Position numbers and translations under genes: made by a program
Source of the DNA: Desulfobacteraceae bacterium
GTDB taxonomy: Bacteria; Desulfobacterota; Desulfobacteria; Desulfobacterales; Desulfosalsimonadaceae
Assembly (NCBI GenBank): GCA_021162325.1
Contig: JAGGYV010000071.1
Coordinates: forward strand, 1 to 12,117
DNA length: 12,117 nt
Direction of reading: 5' to 3'
Notes under the pieces: generated by a model
The model's input: only the letters and a program-made list of their open reading frames with translations
Told to the model about the DNA's origin: nothing
The model's database searches: none
Shown: positions 1 through 6,617 of the stretch, piece by piece
Numbering within the stretch: position 1 is the stretch's first letter
Layout: each line of letters starts with the position of its first letter

Positions 1-2
1 AA

Positions 3-395
3 TGCGGTTCAGATGATCAGCTGGCAAATGAGAACATCGCCATTGCAAAGGTGTTGTCTAACTGGGAGTGTCTTGACGGCATTATCGGCGGGTGTATTCT
101 GGTTAAAGGCACAATGGTTGCGTATACTATCGGCGAGCGGCTCATTGATGATACACTGGTGGTCCATTTTGAAAAGGGGGATACGGATTACAAAGGGGTG
201 TACCAGGCGGTGAACCAAATGTTTCTGGAACATGAGACGCCTGACTTGTCTGACACGGTATCCGGTATGCGGCGTGAGGGTATTCAGCGGGTGAACCGTG
301 AGCAGGACCTGGGAGATGAGGGGTTGCGCAAATCCAAGAAGTCATACCATCCGGTTAAATTTTTGAAAAAATATCAGGTTGATTTTTTGCCATAG
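3..395 (+). CDS. DUF2156 / phosphatidylglycerol lysyltransferase C-terminal-like protein, 3' part
   Basis: The reading frame is open from the first bases of the window, so the gene begins upstream and only about the last 130 residues are visible. The GTG at 51 is internal, not a start. The visible part shows a GNAT-like acyltransferase fold ending with features typical of DUF2156 proteins: GG(C)ILVKG, VAYTIGE, DDTLVVHFEK, then YQAVNQ, INREQDLG-like (here VNREQDLGDEGLRKSK) and SYHPVKFLKKY near the C terminus. Relatives include the soluble domain of MprF-type aminoacyl-lipid synthases, but stand-alone members have no settled function. I infer a cytoplasmic acyl- or aminoacyl-transferase-like protein. 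The response regulator begins 26 bp after its stop, so they may be co-transcribed. Family assignment is fairly sure; substrate unknown. Confidence 0.8.
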   Translation, partial: CGSDDQLANENIAIAKVLSNWECLDGIIGGCILVKGTMVAYTIGERLIDDTLVVHFEKGDTDYKGVYQAVNQMFLEHETPDLSDTVSGMRREGIQRVNREQDLGDEGLRKSKKSYHPVKFLKKYQVDFLP

Positions 396-421
396 ACAAT
401 GATTGCCAGGTGAATTGAAAT

Positions 422-1096
422 ATGCGTATTTTGCTTGTCGAAGATGAAAAGAAAATCGCCTCTTTTATTGAAAGGGGATTGACTGAACAGCACTACAGTG
501 TTGATGTCGCTTATGACGGGAACGAGGGGTTGTACCTGGCTGAAATAAACCCCTATGATCTGATTATTTTAGATATTATGCTTCCCGGTAAAGACGGGTT
601 TGCAGTTTGCCAGGAGTTGAGAAAGAAAGAATTTGATGTCCCGATTCTCATGCTCACGGCCCGCGATGATGTTCGCGATAAAATATACGGCCTGGATTCC
701 GGAGCGGATGATTACCTGACAAAACCCTTTGCATTCGGGGAGTTTCTGGCCCGTGTCCGGGTGTTATTGCGAAGACAGCGGACCCAACAAACCACCACCC
801 TGAAAGTGGCGGACCTGGAACTGGATCAACTGACCCATACGGTGACCCGTGCCGGGGAAAATATTGAACTGACCAGCACTGAATATGCGTTGCTGGAATA
901 CCTGATGATTCATGCCGAACAGGTGGTCACCCGAACCATGATTTCCGAGCATGTGTGGGACCAGGATTTTGACAGTTTCTCCAATGTGATTAATGTGTAT
1001 GTGAACTATGTGCGCAAGAAAGTCGACGCCGGGTTTTCAAAAAAACTCATCCATTCGGTGCGGGGCAGGGGATATATGATAAAAGACGAACGTTGA
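422..1096 (+). CDS. OmpR/PhoB-family response regulator
   Basis: A DNA-binding response regulator of 224 residues, the usual length. The N-terminal receiver (about 1-118) has the acidic pocket E7/D8, phosphoacceptor D51 in LDIMLPGKDG, T79 and K101 in LTKPF. The C-terminal winged-helix domain (about 125-221) ends with the recognition helix and wing NVYVNYVRKKVD and HSVRGRGYMI. Overall it resembles the CusR/CopR/QseB subgroup. The likely partner is the histidine kinase starting at 1382, but the two genes are not adjacent as usual: 285 bp of repeats separate them, and the stop codon itself lies within the left repeat arm. Upstream ribosome site is weak. Candidate targets are the 11-bp-spaced direct repeats at 2865-2893 and possibly 5040-5068. 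Metal, envelope or cationic-peptide sensing are all possible; the sequence does not decide. Confidence 0.93.
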   Translation: MRILLVEDEKKIASFIERGLTEQHYSVDVAYDGNEGLYLAEINPYDLIILDIMLPGKDGFAVCQELRKKEFDVPILMLTARDDVRDKIYGLDSGADDYLTKPFAFGEFLARVRVLLRRQRTQQTTTLKVADLELDQLTHTVTRAGENIELTSTEYALLEYLMIHAEQVVTRTMISEHVWDQDFDSFSNVINVYVNYVRKKVDAGFSKKLIHSVRGRGYMIKDER

Positions 1097-1334
1097 ACAT
1101 TCAACGTTCAACATCGAACGTCCAATTTTGGCCCATAAGAAAGACCGCCGGGTCTCTTGCTCTGCGATCGAACAAAACTGAAGACTGAAGACTGAAGTAA
1201 AAAATTTTTGTTCTTGACGGATGATGCACTATGTTTTTCAAAAGAAATAATGCAACTTCTTTTTTATTTTTAAAAGAAGAGCGAAGCGATATCCTCCTTC
1301 GACATTCGATGTTGGACGTTGGATGTTCGGCGTT
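1089..1334. repeat. Inverted pair of degenerate heptamer arrays
   Basis: Left arm 1089-1122 and right arm 1301-1334 are inverted copies of each other matching at 29 of 34 positions. Each arm is itself a run of five degenerate 7-bp units (left TTCAACG, TTCAACA, TCGAACG and so on; right NGAYGTT units). The left arm also contains a perfect 9-bp palindrome, AACGTTGAA at 1089-1097 with TTCAACGTT at 1100-1108. The left arm starts in the last codons of the response regulator gene and covers its stop. No transposase is present. It could be a mobile non-autonomous element or a spacer repeat family. Confidence 0.75.
1177..1197. repeat. Three exact 7-bp tandem repeats (ACTGAAG)
   Basis: ACTGAAG occurs three times without interruption between the two inverted arms described for 1089-1334. 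Read on the other strand the unit is CTTCAGT, that is, the same TTCA-core heptamer type as the neighbouring arrays but with different flanking bases. Confidence 0.85.
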
Positions 1335-1345
1335 TATTTTTTTCT

Positions 1346-1366
1346 TTCAACCTTCAACCTTCAGCC
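1346..1366. repeat. Three 7-bp tandem repeats (TTCAACC, TTCAACC, TTCAGCC)
   Basis: A further heptamer run lies just before the kinase start at 1382. It has the same TTCAAC core as the arm at 1100-1113 and the same orientation. Together the four arrays fill most of the spacer between the regulator and kinase genes. Confidence 0.8.
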
Positions 1367-1381
1367 TAATCCCCTATTAAA

Positions 1382-2842
1382 ATGAAACTCAATTCCATCC
1401 GATTTAAAGCCAGTGTTCTTTATACATCTATTCTGGCAATTATCCTGGTTATTTTCAGCGGGGTTCTGTTCAGCGTTACAGGGCACATCCTTTTTCGTGA
1501 CGTGGATGAAGAACTTCAAATCAAAGCGGCTGAAATTGTTAATATTTTAAAGTCTTATGAAAAACTCAAACAAACGGAATCCCGTCACCAGCACTTAATC
1601 AACAAACTGCTGGGTGTTGAGGACCGGGCGCGGTTGATTATTGATGATCTATGGCGTTCGGATATGCAGGCACTCAATTTAAAAAGTGATTATATCAATA
1701 TTTTAAATGTTCACGGCCAGCCCATCATTAAATCCCAGAATTTTAATAAAGAAATCACCGCATTGTTTCGAAACGAGCTCCCTTTGTCACTCACTTCTGT
1801 GATTTTTAAAAATCTCAAAAATTCAAATCACCGGTTGAGGGCTGTTAACCTACCGTTTTCATTTGGAAACCGGCATCTTCTGGTAATTCAGATCGGTACG
1901 CCGCTGGATTCCGTGATTCATATTCTGAGTCAATTGCTGTATTTTATCGGAGCCGGCATTTTGTTTATCCTGGGTCTGACCAGTTTCCTGGGTAGTTTTT
2001 TTGCCAGAAGGATTTTAAAGCCCGTGTTGAATGTGACAAAAATTGTGGATGATATATCCCATAAAGACCTGAACCTGAGGATCCCGGAAATGTCAGTTGA
2101 TGAGGAGATGAAGCGCTTGATCAGCTCTTGTAATGCCATGATTGAGCGCCTTGAAAAATCGTTTGATCACGTCAATGAGTTCAGTTCCCATGTGGCCCAC
2201 GAACTAAAAACACCATTGGCCATTATTCGGGGCGAAGTGGAGCTCGCTTTGAGTGAAACCCGTGATGCCGAAGAATATCAAAGGGTTTTAAATATCAGCC
2301 TGGAGGAAATCGACCGGTTGATTCGAATCATTAAGGATCTGCTTTTGCTGGCACGGCTCGATTATAACCCGGATGTGTTTCAGTTTGAAAACATCAGCCT
2401 GAAGGCGTTTCTTGAAGAAATTTGTGAATACAGCCACATCCTGGCGGAACAAAAAGGGTTGGTCTCTGAGTTGAAAATTCCGGAATCAGCGCATTATATT
2501 GACGGTGATAAAATTCATTTAAGACGCCTGTTTTTGAATTTGATCAACAATGCGGTGAAGTTTACCCCTATGGGCGGAAAAATCAGCATTGTCCTGAGCG
2601 TTAAGGAGAACAGGGCCCAGATTGCTGTTTCAGACACGGGAACCGGGATTTTATGGGAAGACCAGGAAGCAATTTTTGATAAATTTTTTCGTTCCCATTC
2701 CCCGGGTCATAAAACGGAACCCGGCAGCGGACTCGGCTTGAGCATTGCCCGTTCCATCGCCCGGGCCCATCAGGGTGAAATTGTTGTCCATAGCGAACCC
2801 GGACAGGGTACCACGTTTACCGTCAGTCTCCCGGTTGCCTGA
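1382..2842 (+). CDS. Membrane sensor histidine kinase
   Basis: A transmembrane histidine kinase of 486 residues. It has TM1 at about 10-33, an extracytoplasmic sensor region of about 145 residues with no family I recognise, TM2 at about 183-208, a HAMP linker at about 209-261, then HisKA with phosphoacceptor H273 in SSHVAHELKTPLA. The HATPase_c domain shows the N box (NLINNAVKFTP, N390), G1 (DTGTGI, D418), F box (IFDKFFR) and G2 (GSGLGLSI). The architecture matches CusS/QseC-like kinases that pair with OmpR-type regulators, so the partner is most likely the regulator at 422. The start ATG has only a weak upstream Shine-Dalgarno. The gene sits immediately after heptamer repeats, so it may be transcribed poorly or separately from its regulator. 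The inducing signal cannot be read from the sequence. Confidence 0.93.
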   Translation: MKLNSIRFKASVLYTSILAIILVIFSGVLFSVTGHILFRDVDEELQIKAAEIVNILKSYEKLKQTESRHQHLINKLLGVEDRARLIIDDLWRSDMQALNLKSDYINILNVHGQPIIKSQNFNKEITALFRNELPLSLTSVIFKNLKNSNHRLRAVNLPFSFGNRHLLVIQIGTPLDSVIHILSQLLYFIGAGILFILGLTSFLGSFFARRILKPVLNVTKIVDDISHKDLNLRIPEMSVDEEMKRLISSCNAMIERLEKSFDHVNEFSSHVAHELKTPLAIIRGEVELALSETRDAEEYQRVLNISLEEIDRLIRIIKDLLLLARLDYNPDVFQFENISLKAFLEEICEYSHILAEQKGLVSELKIPESAHYIDGDKIHLRRLFLNLINNAVKFTPMGGKISIVLSVKENRAQIAVSDTGTGILWEDQEAIFDKFFRSHSPGHKTEPGSGLGLSIARSIARAHQGEIVVHSEPGQGTTFTVSLPVA

Positions 2843-2864
2843 AGTCTGAAAAGTAAGAAAATTT

Positions 2865-2893
2865 TAATCTTTTTTTAACCTTCTTCTAACCTT
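2865..2893 (+). promoter_or_regulatory. Candidate OmpR/PhoB-type operator: three direct repeats at 11-bp spacing
   Basis: The heptamers TAATCTT (2865), TAACCTT (2876) and TAACCTT (2887) recur at exactly 11 bp, about one helical turn. OmpR/PhoB-family dimers bind tandem 7-bp repeats separated by 4 bp, commonly overlapping or replacing the -35 element. The half sites can also be read as TTTAAT, TTTAAC and TCTAAC with 5-bp gaps, resembling PmrA/QseB boxes. The -10-like TATAGT at 2902 begins 8 bp after the last repeat. The regulator is inferred to be the product of 422-1096. Confidence 0.55.
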
Positions 2894-2901
2894 GCTTTCC
2901 T

Positions 2902-2907
2902 TATAGT
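2902..2907 (+). promoter_or_regulatory. Candidate -10 element (TATAGT)
   Basis: TATAGT differs from the sigma-70 -10 consensus at one position. No good -35 hexamer lies 16-18 bp upstream; that place is occupied by the triple repeat, as expected for an activator-dependent promoter. It would drive the receiver gene at 2954 and htrA. Confidence 0.5.
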
Positions 2908-2953
2908 TGAATCGTGCTCATGAAATGATTAACTTTAAAAAAGCAGGTTCAAA

Positions 2954-3334
2954 ATGAATATCCTGATTGTGGATGATGAAGAAAGGATCAGAAGCGTTTT
3001 CGTCAAAATTATGCAAAGGGAAGGCTTTCATGTATTTGAAGCAGCCAATGCAAGGGATGCGTATGATTTGTTATTGGAAAACCCGGTGGATCTGATTCTG
3101 TTGGATATCAATATGATGGATGTCGATGGGACGGTTTTGTATGAGATTGCGCAGATGTTTTGTAAAAAATCGAAAATTATTGTGACCAGTGTTTATCCGC
3201 TCGAAGATCAGAAAAGACTCATTCGGGGAGCCGCAGATTACTTTGACAAATCAGACAGCCTCCAGGTGCTGATTCACAAGGTTCATCGGCTGATGGGGAA
3301 AAGCCCGAATGCGGCGCAGTCGACGTCAGTTTAA
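2954..3334 (+). CDS. Single-domain response regulator (receiver only)
   Basis: A stand-alone CheY-like receiver of 126 residues. Visible residues are D7/D8 of the acidic pocket, phosphoacceptor D51 in LLDINMMDVDG, T78/S79 in IIVTSVYP and K99 in YFDKSDS. The segment after D51 is INMMDVDG rather than the usual xMPxMDG, so the usual proline is missing, and the lysine is followed by Ser-Asp instead of Pro-Phe. Neither loss removes a catalytic residue. No output domain follows, only a short polar tail. It sits 28 bp upstream of the htrA start behind a probable activator-dependent promoter, so it is likely made together with the protease. It may tune or relay signal from the kinase at 1382, or act as a phosphate sink; this is inference. 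Confidence 0.88.
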   Translation: MNILIVDDEERIRSVFVKIMQREGFHVFEAANARDAYDLLLENPVDLILLDINMMDVDGTVLYEIAQMFCKKSKIIVTSVYPLEDQKRLIRGAADYFDKSDSLQVLIHKVHRLMGKSPNAAQSTSV

Positions 3335-3347
3335 ATATAATTGAAAA

Positions 3348-3354
3348 AAAGGAG
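3348..3354 (+). promoter_or_regulatory. Ribosome binding site fixing the htrA start at 3362
   Basis: AAAGGAG lies 7 bp before the ATG at 3362. An in-frame TTG at 3341 would add seven residues but lies upstream of this site, and the added codons would translate the ribosome site itself. The ATG at 3362 is therefore preferred. Confidence 0.85.
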
Positions 3355-3361
3355 ATCGACG

Positions 3362-4834
3362 ATGAAATTTCTGGGAAAAAACGGGTTAAACAACCGAGGG
3401 AAAACTTTTGGGGTTTTATCGGCTGTAATTATCATAGCGGTATCAATATTTGTTTTCACACCTTATTCAACAACCGCCGCCGGCACGCATGCACCGGCCG
3501 TAAAAATGGTTCCTCAGAATTTTACGCAGCTGGCCAAAAACTGCGGGCCGGCTGTGGTGAACATCAGTACGGTCAAAACCCTCACCAGCAGGGGCGGCCG
3601 TGTTTTTGAACATTTTTTCGGAGGGCCTCATGGCCGGCCGGATCAGTTTAACAGATTCTTTGAGGATTTTTTTAGAAATCAGCCTCACCGGGAATTCAAA
3701 CAAAGCAGTCTGGGCTCCGGTTTTATTCTGGACAAGGACGGCTATATTGTTACCAATAACCATGTCATTGACGGTGCGGATGAAGTTTTGGTCAAGCTGA
3801 AAGACGGAAAGGAATATCCGGCTGAAATTATGGGAAAAGATGTATCCACGGACCTGGCGCTGATTAAAATCAAGGCAGATCATGATCTGCCCGTGTTGAA
3901 TCTGGGCGACTCGGACAAGTTGGAAATTGGGCAGTGGGTGCTTGCCATTGGAAGCCCGTTCGGACTGGAACATACGGTCACCGCAGGAATTATCAGTGCA
4001 AAAGGCCGGGTGATCGGTGCCGGTCCCTATGATGATTTCATTCAGACGGATGCGTCCATCAATCCCGGAAACAGCGGCGGCCCCCTGATCAACATGTATG
4101 GGGAGGTCATCGGTATTAACACCGCCATCATTGCCGGCGGTGACGGTATTGGTTTTGCCATTCCGGTGAATATCGCCAAGGAAATTTTTGCACAATTAAA
4201 GGACAACGGTGAGGTGACCCGTGGATGGCTGGGCGTTGCTATTCAGGATTTGGACAAGGATCTGAAGGGCTATTATGGCGTCGAAAAGGGTGTGCTGATC
4301 TCGGAAGTTTTTGAAGGTGATCCGGCCGATAAAGCCGGAATTCAGGCAAAGGACATCATCGTTTCCATCAATGGAGATGCCGTTGATTCAAGCCGGGATC
4401 TGACCCGGTTGATTGCCGGTCTTGGTGTCGGCAGTAAAGCAAAGGTACAGGTAAACCGGGCCGGCAAAATAAAAACATTTAAGGTGAAAATTGCCCGGCG
4501 GGATGACGAGAATCTTTTTGCATCCGATAGCGGTCCTATGGGGCGCATGGAAAGCGAACTGGGAATTGAAATTTCAAACATAACGCCTGAAATGTTAAAG
4601 CAATTTAATTTTGGCGACTCGGACGGCGTAATTGTGGTAAATGTTCAGCCCGATAGTAAAGGTAGCAAGGCCGGCGTTGCCAAAGGCGATATCATAAGGG
4701 AAATAAATCATCAGCCGGTTCAGGATGTTTCCGATTATAACAAGATCGTTAATGATGTAAAAAAAGGGGAGGCTATTCAGATGCATATTCGTCGGTTAAA
4801 CAAAGGATTCGTGGTGGTGAAAATAATCAAATAA
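3362..4834 (+). CDS. htrA: Periplasmic Do/HtrA-family serine endoprotease (DegP-like) with two PDZ domains
   Basis: A 490-residue envelope protease/chaperone that degrades misfolded periplasmic proteins. An N-terminal hydrophobic segment at about 16-33 followed by ...TTAAG reads as a signal peptide. The trypsin-like domain carries the catalytic triad H134 (VTNNHVIDGADE), D164 (STDLALIKI) and S238 (PGNSGGP). PDZ1 covers about 289-378 (RGWLGVAIQ, then GVLISEVFEGDPADKAGI) and PDZ2 about 399-483 (ELGIEISNI, GVIVVNVQPDSKGSKAGV). Length and order match DegP/DegQ/MucD. The loop before the His (about 75-112) is rich in Phe, Gly and His, as in the LA loop of Do proteases that controls oligomer state. 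The gene follows the small receiver by 27 bp and is probably co-transcribed from the promoter near 2902. Hairpins at 4959-5030 may end the transcript. Confidence 0.96.
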   Translation: MKFLGKNGLNNRGKTFGVLSAVIIIAVSIFVFTPYSTTAAGTHAPAVKMVPQNFTQLAKNCGPAVVNISTVKTLTSRGGRVFEHFFGGPHGRPDQFNRFFEDFFRNQPHREFKQSSLGSGFILDKDGYIVTNNHVIDGADEVLVKLKDGKEYPAEIMGKDVSTDLALIKIKADHDLPVLNLGDSDKLEIGQWVLAIGSPFGLEHTVTAGIISAKGRVIGAGPYDDFIQTDASINPGNSGGPLINMYGEVIGINTAIIAGGDGIGFAIPVNIAKEIFAQLKDNGEVTRGWLGVAIQDLDKDLKGYYGVEKGVLISEVFEGDPADKAGIQAKDIIVSINGDAVDSSRDLTRLIAGLGVGSKAKVQVNRAGKIKTFKVKIARRDDENLFASDSGPMGRMESELGIEISNITPEMLKQFNFGDSDGVIVVNVQPDSKGSKAGVAKGDIIREINHQPVQDVSDYNKIVNDVKKGEAIQMHIRRLNKGFVVVKIIK

Positions 4835-4863
4835 TGATGGCTTTGTAAACATATTTAAATTAT

Positions 4864-4952
4864 CGGGTGGGCGGATAGCCGCCGTTCACCCGTGATTCGA
4901 CTCCCTTGCTCCCGGGAAGAGACCATCTTTTACCCCCTAAAAGGTCGTCTTC
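4864..4952 (+). other. Two consecutive strong hairpins, possible structured RNA
   Basis: Hairpin A: CGGGTG-GGCGG (4864-4874) pairs with CCGCC (4879-4883) and CACCCG (4887-4892), with a 4-base loop and a 3-base bulge, 11 pairs in all. Hairpin B: GAAG and GACC (4916-4924) pair with GGTC and CTTC (4943-4952), and inside them TTTTA pairs with TAAAA around a loop of five C (4933-4937). CCCGGG at 4911 and again at 4971 could close an outer stem around hairpin B. No T-run follows either hairpin, so they are not ordinary terminators. I recognise no known riboswitch core. Confidence 0.5.
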
Positions 4953-4958
4953 TTTGTG

Positions 4959-4991
4959 CCCTCCGCTTAACCCGGGGGTGAGAGGGTTTTT
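4959..4991 (+). terminator. Terminator-like hairpin after htrA
   Basis: CCCTC (4959-4963) can pair with GAGGG (4982-4986), directly followed by five T (4987-4991). The stem is short and the loop long (18 nt), with ACCC/GGGT able to pair inside. It could end the htrA transcript, but the distance from the stop codon (about 125 bp) makes this uncertain. Confidence 0.4.
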
Positions 4992-5030
4992 CCCTTGAAT
5001 TAACTCAAATGATATCAAGGGATTCTTTTT
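4991..5030 (+). terminator. Second terminator-like hairpin
   Basis: TCCCTTGA (4991-4998) is an exact inverted copy of TCAAGGGA (5015-5022), an 8-bp stem with a 16-nt loop, followed by TTCTTTTT (5023-5030). This is a plausible Rho-independent terminator placed directly before the triple repeat at 5040. Confidence 0.5.
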
Positions 5031-5039
5031 ATACCTTCC

Positions 5040-5068
5040 GTCTTCATCATGTCTTTATCATGTCTTCA
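5040..5068 (+). promoter_or_regulatory. Second candidate OmpR/PhoB-type operator: three direct repeats at 11-bp spacing
   Basis: GTCTTCA (5040), GTCTTTA (5051) and GTCTTCA (5062) recur at exactly 11 bp, and the first two spacers are both TCAT, so the conserved unit is close to the full 11 bp. This fits a tandem site for an OmpR/PhoB-family regulator. It lies upstream of the sigma-54 activator gene. The -10-like TATAGT at 5094 starts 25 bp after the last repeat, farther than in the site at 2865, so the promoter assignment is weaker. The unit differs from that at 2865, sharing mainly a YCTT core, so the same regulator is not assured. Confidence 0.5.
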
Positions 5069-5093
5069 CAAATTTCTCGCTTTTGCGGGGGAT

Positions 5094-5099
5094 TATAGT
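5094..5099 (+). promoter_or_regulatory. Possible -10 element (TATAGT)
   Basis: The heptamer TTATAGT at 5093-5099 is identical to that at 2901-2907 downstream of the other triple repeat. No strong -35 is seen. It would start a leader of roughly 130 nt before the regulator gene. Confidence 0.3.
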
Positions 5100-5237
5100 G
5101 AGTGACGAAAATATTGATGACAGGCTATTGATTTTTAGGCTCACTTCAGATAGTTTTATTCAAAATTTCAACGCATTCAATTATTGTAAAAACACAAATG
5201 ACTTTACCGGATTTTTCGGGAACCGGCCGGCAATTAA

Positions 5238-6587
5238 ATGACGCCTCATATTGTTATTATCGATGATGAACCGATCACGCTCAAGCAGCTTCGGCGAATC
5301 CTTGAAAAAGAAGGATATCAGGTTGCGGCTTTTTCTAATCCGCAGCGGGCGCTCAAGCATATTGAAGCCTCGCCCTGCGATCTTGTAATCAGCGACGTTA
5401 GAATGCCGACCATGAACGGACTGGATTTGATGACACGGGTCAAGGCGCGTTTTCCGGATACGGAAGTGATTCTGATTACCGGTTATGCGTCTTTAGACGG
5501 TGCGGTCGAGGCCACCAAGGAAGGCGCTTTTTATTATCTTGAAAAACCGTTTACACCGGACCAGGTCCGGGACCTGGTGAAACAGGCCTTAAAACTCCGG
5601 CGCACCAGGAAAACCGTGTCGGAAGAATCGGCCACCGGCGCCCAGAACTTTCAGGTCCCGGTTATTATCGGGAAGAGCAAAAAAATCCAGGAAGTCATAT
5701 CCATCATTCGGCAGATCGGACCCACGGATTGCAATGTGATGATCACCGGTGATTCCGGCTGCGGCAAAGAGCTCGTGGCCCGTGCGATTCATGCGGAAAG
5801 TAAACGGGCCCAAGGGCCTTTTTTGGCGTTTAACTGCGGCGCGCTGAGCGAGACCCTCATTGATAATGAACTTTTCGGGCATGAGAAAGGCGCTTTTACG
5901 GGAGCGGAAAGCCGGAGCGCCGGATTGCTGGAAGCCGCCTCCGGCGGCACGCTTTTTCTCGACGAAATCGGTGAAATGCCTCATTCCATGCAAGTTAAGC
6001 TCCTTCGGGTGCTTCAGGAAGATGAACTGATTCGGGTGGGCGGCTGCAATCCCATCACGATTGATGTGCGCATCGTGTCTGCCACATCCGTTGACGTGAA
6101 AGCGGCAGTGAATGAAAATACGTTTCGCAAGGATCTGTATTTTCGCATCAATGTCGTGAATATCAAGCTGCCCGGATTAAACAAACGAAAAGAAGACATT
6201 CCTCTGCTGGCCTACCATATTCTCAGCCGCTTAAACCGACGGGGCGACAAAAATATCCATGCTATCTCCCGGAAAGCCATGTCCCTGTTGCGCAACTATC
6301 CGTTTCCCGGCAACGTGCGGGAATTGGAAAATATTCTTGAACGGGCGGTGGCTGTCAGCTCTGGAGATGTTATTCGTGTCTGTGATCTGCCCCCGGATTT
6401 GATCGAGTTTGAACTTCAGGCATACAAGCCGCCGGATGAACAATTCATGACCCTGGCCGAACTGGAGCAGGACTATATTTCTCATTTGCTCAAAATAACC
6501 GGTGGAGTTCGCAATAAAACCGCCGATATTCTCGGCATTGACCGTGCTTCATTGTGGCGGAAAATGAAAAAATACGGCATGGGTTAA
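5238..6587 (+). CDS. NtrC-family sigma-54-dependent response regulator
   Basis: A 449-residue enhancer-binding protein with the standard three parts. The receiver (about 4-118) has D9/D10, phosphoacceptor D53 in ISDVRMP, T81 and K103. The AAA+ domain (about 142-372) shows Walker A GDSGCGKE (171-178), the sigma-54 contact motif GAFTGA (218-223), Walker B GTLFLDE (238-243) and PGNVREL (358-364). The Fis-type helix-turn-helix is at about 421-446 (KTADILGIDRASLWRKMKKYG). All motifs for activating sigma-54 RNA polymerase are intact. No kinase partner is adjacent. A near-consensus sigma-54 promoter lies 427 bp downstream of its stop, before the universal-stress gene, which makes that operon its likely target. 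The start ATG at 5238 lacks a clear Shine-Dalgarno, but the receiver begins right there. Confidence 0.95.
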   Translation: MTPHIVIIDDEPITLKQLRRILEKEGYQVAAFSNPQRALKHIEASPCDLVISDVRMPTMNGLDLMTRVKARFPDTEVILITGYASLDGAVEATKEGAFYYLEKPFTPDQVRDLVKQALKLRRTRKTVSEESATGAQNFQVPVIIGKSKKIQEVISIIRQIGPTDCNVMITGDSGCGKELVARAIHAESKRAQGPFLAFNCGALSETLIDNELFGHEKGAFTGAESRSAGLLEAASGGTLFLDEIGEMPHSMQVKLLRVLQEDELIRVGGCNPITIDVRIVSATSVDVKAAVNENTFRKDLYFRINVVNIKLPGLNKRKEDIPLLAYHILSRLNRRGDKNIHAISRKAMSLLRNYPFPGNVRELENILERAVAVSSGDVIRVCDLPPDLIEFELQAYKPPDEQFMTLAELEQDYISHLLKITGGVRNKTADILGIDRASLWRKMKKYGMG

Positions 6588-6617
6588 TCTTCAACTTCCC
6601 TAACCCGTATAAACCGG

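Larger units (their letters stand above)
4835..5237. other. 403-bp spacer without a gene: hairpins, then triple direct repeat and possible promoter
   Basis: No convincing coding frame is seen on either strand. The first half (4864-5030) is densely structured when read as RNA. The second half holds three direct repeats at 11-bp spacing (5040-5068) and a TATAGT at 5094. The remaining about 130 bp before the regulator start at 5238 are A/T-rich, with no clear Shine-Dalgarno and no sigma-54 motif. Confidence 0.7.

Noticed and set aside
51..53. GTG at 51 as a true start of the first gene
   Set aside because: The frame is open to the window edge and the visible part is only the C-terminal portion of a DUF2156 domain.
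1214..1219. TTGACG as a -35 element for the histidine kinase gene
   Set aside because: No acceptable -10 hexamer lies 16-18 bp downstream, and the surrounding A/T-rich repeats make chance matches likely.
1089..1366. CRISPR array
   Set aside because: Units are 7 bp with no spacers of constant length, and no cas genes are nearby.
3341..3361. TTG start giving a seven-residue longer HtrA
   Set aside because: The extra codons cover the AAAGGAG ribosome site itself; ATG 3362 has ideal spacing.
3467..4195. 242-residue open frame on the minus strand
   Set aside because: It lies wholly opposite the htrA gene, has no recognisable domain and no independent support; it mirrors htrA codon bias.
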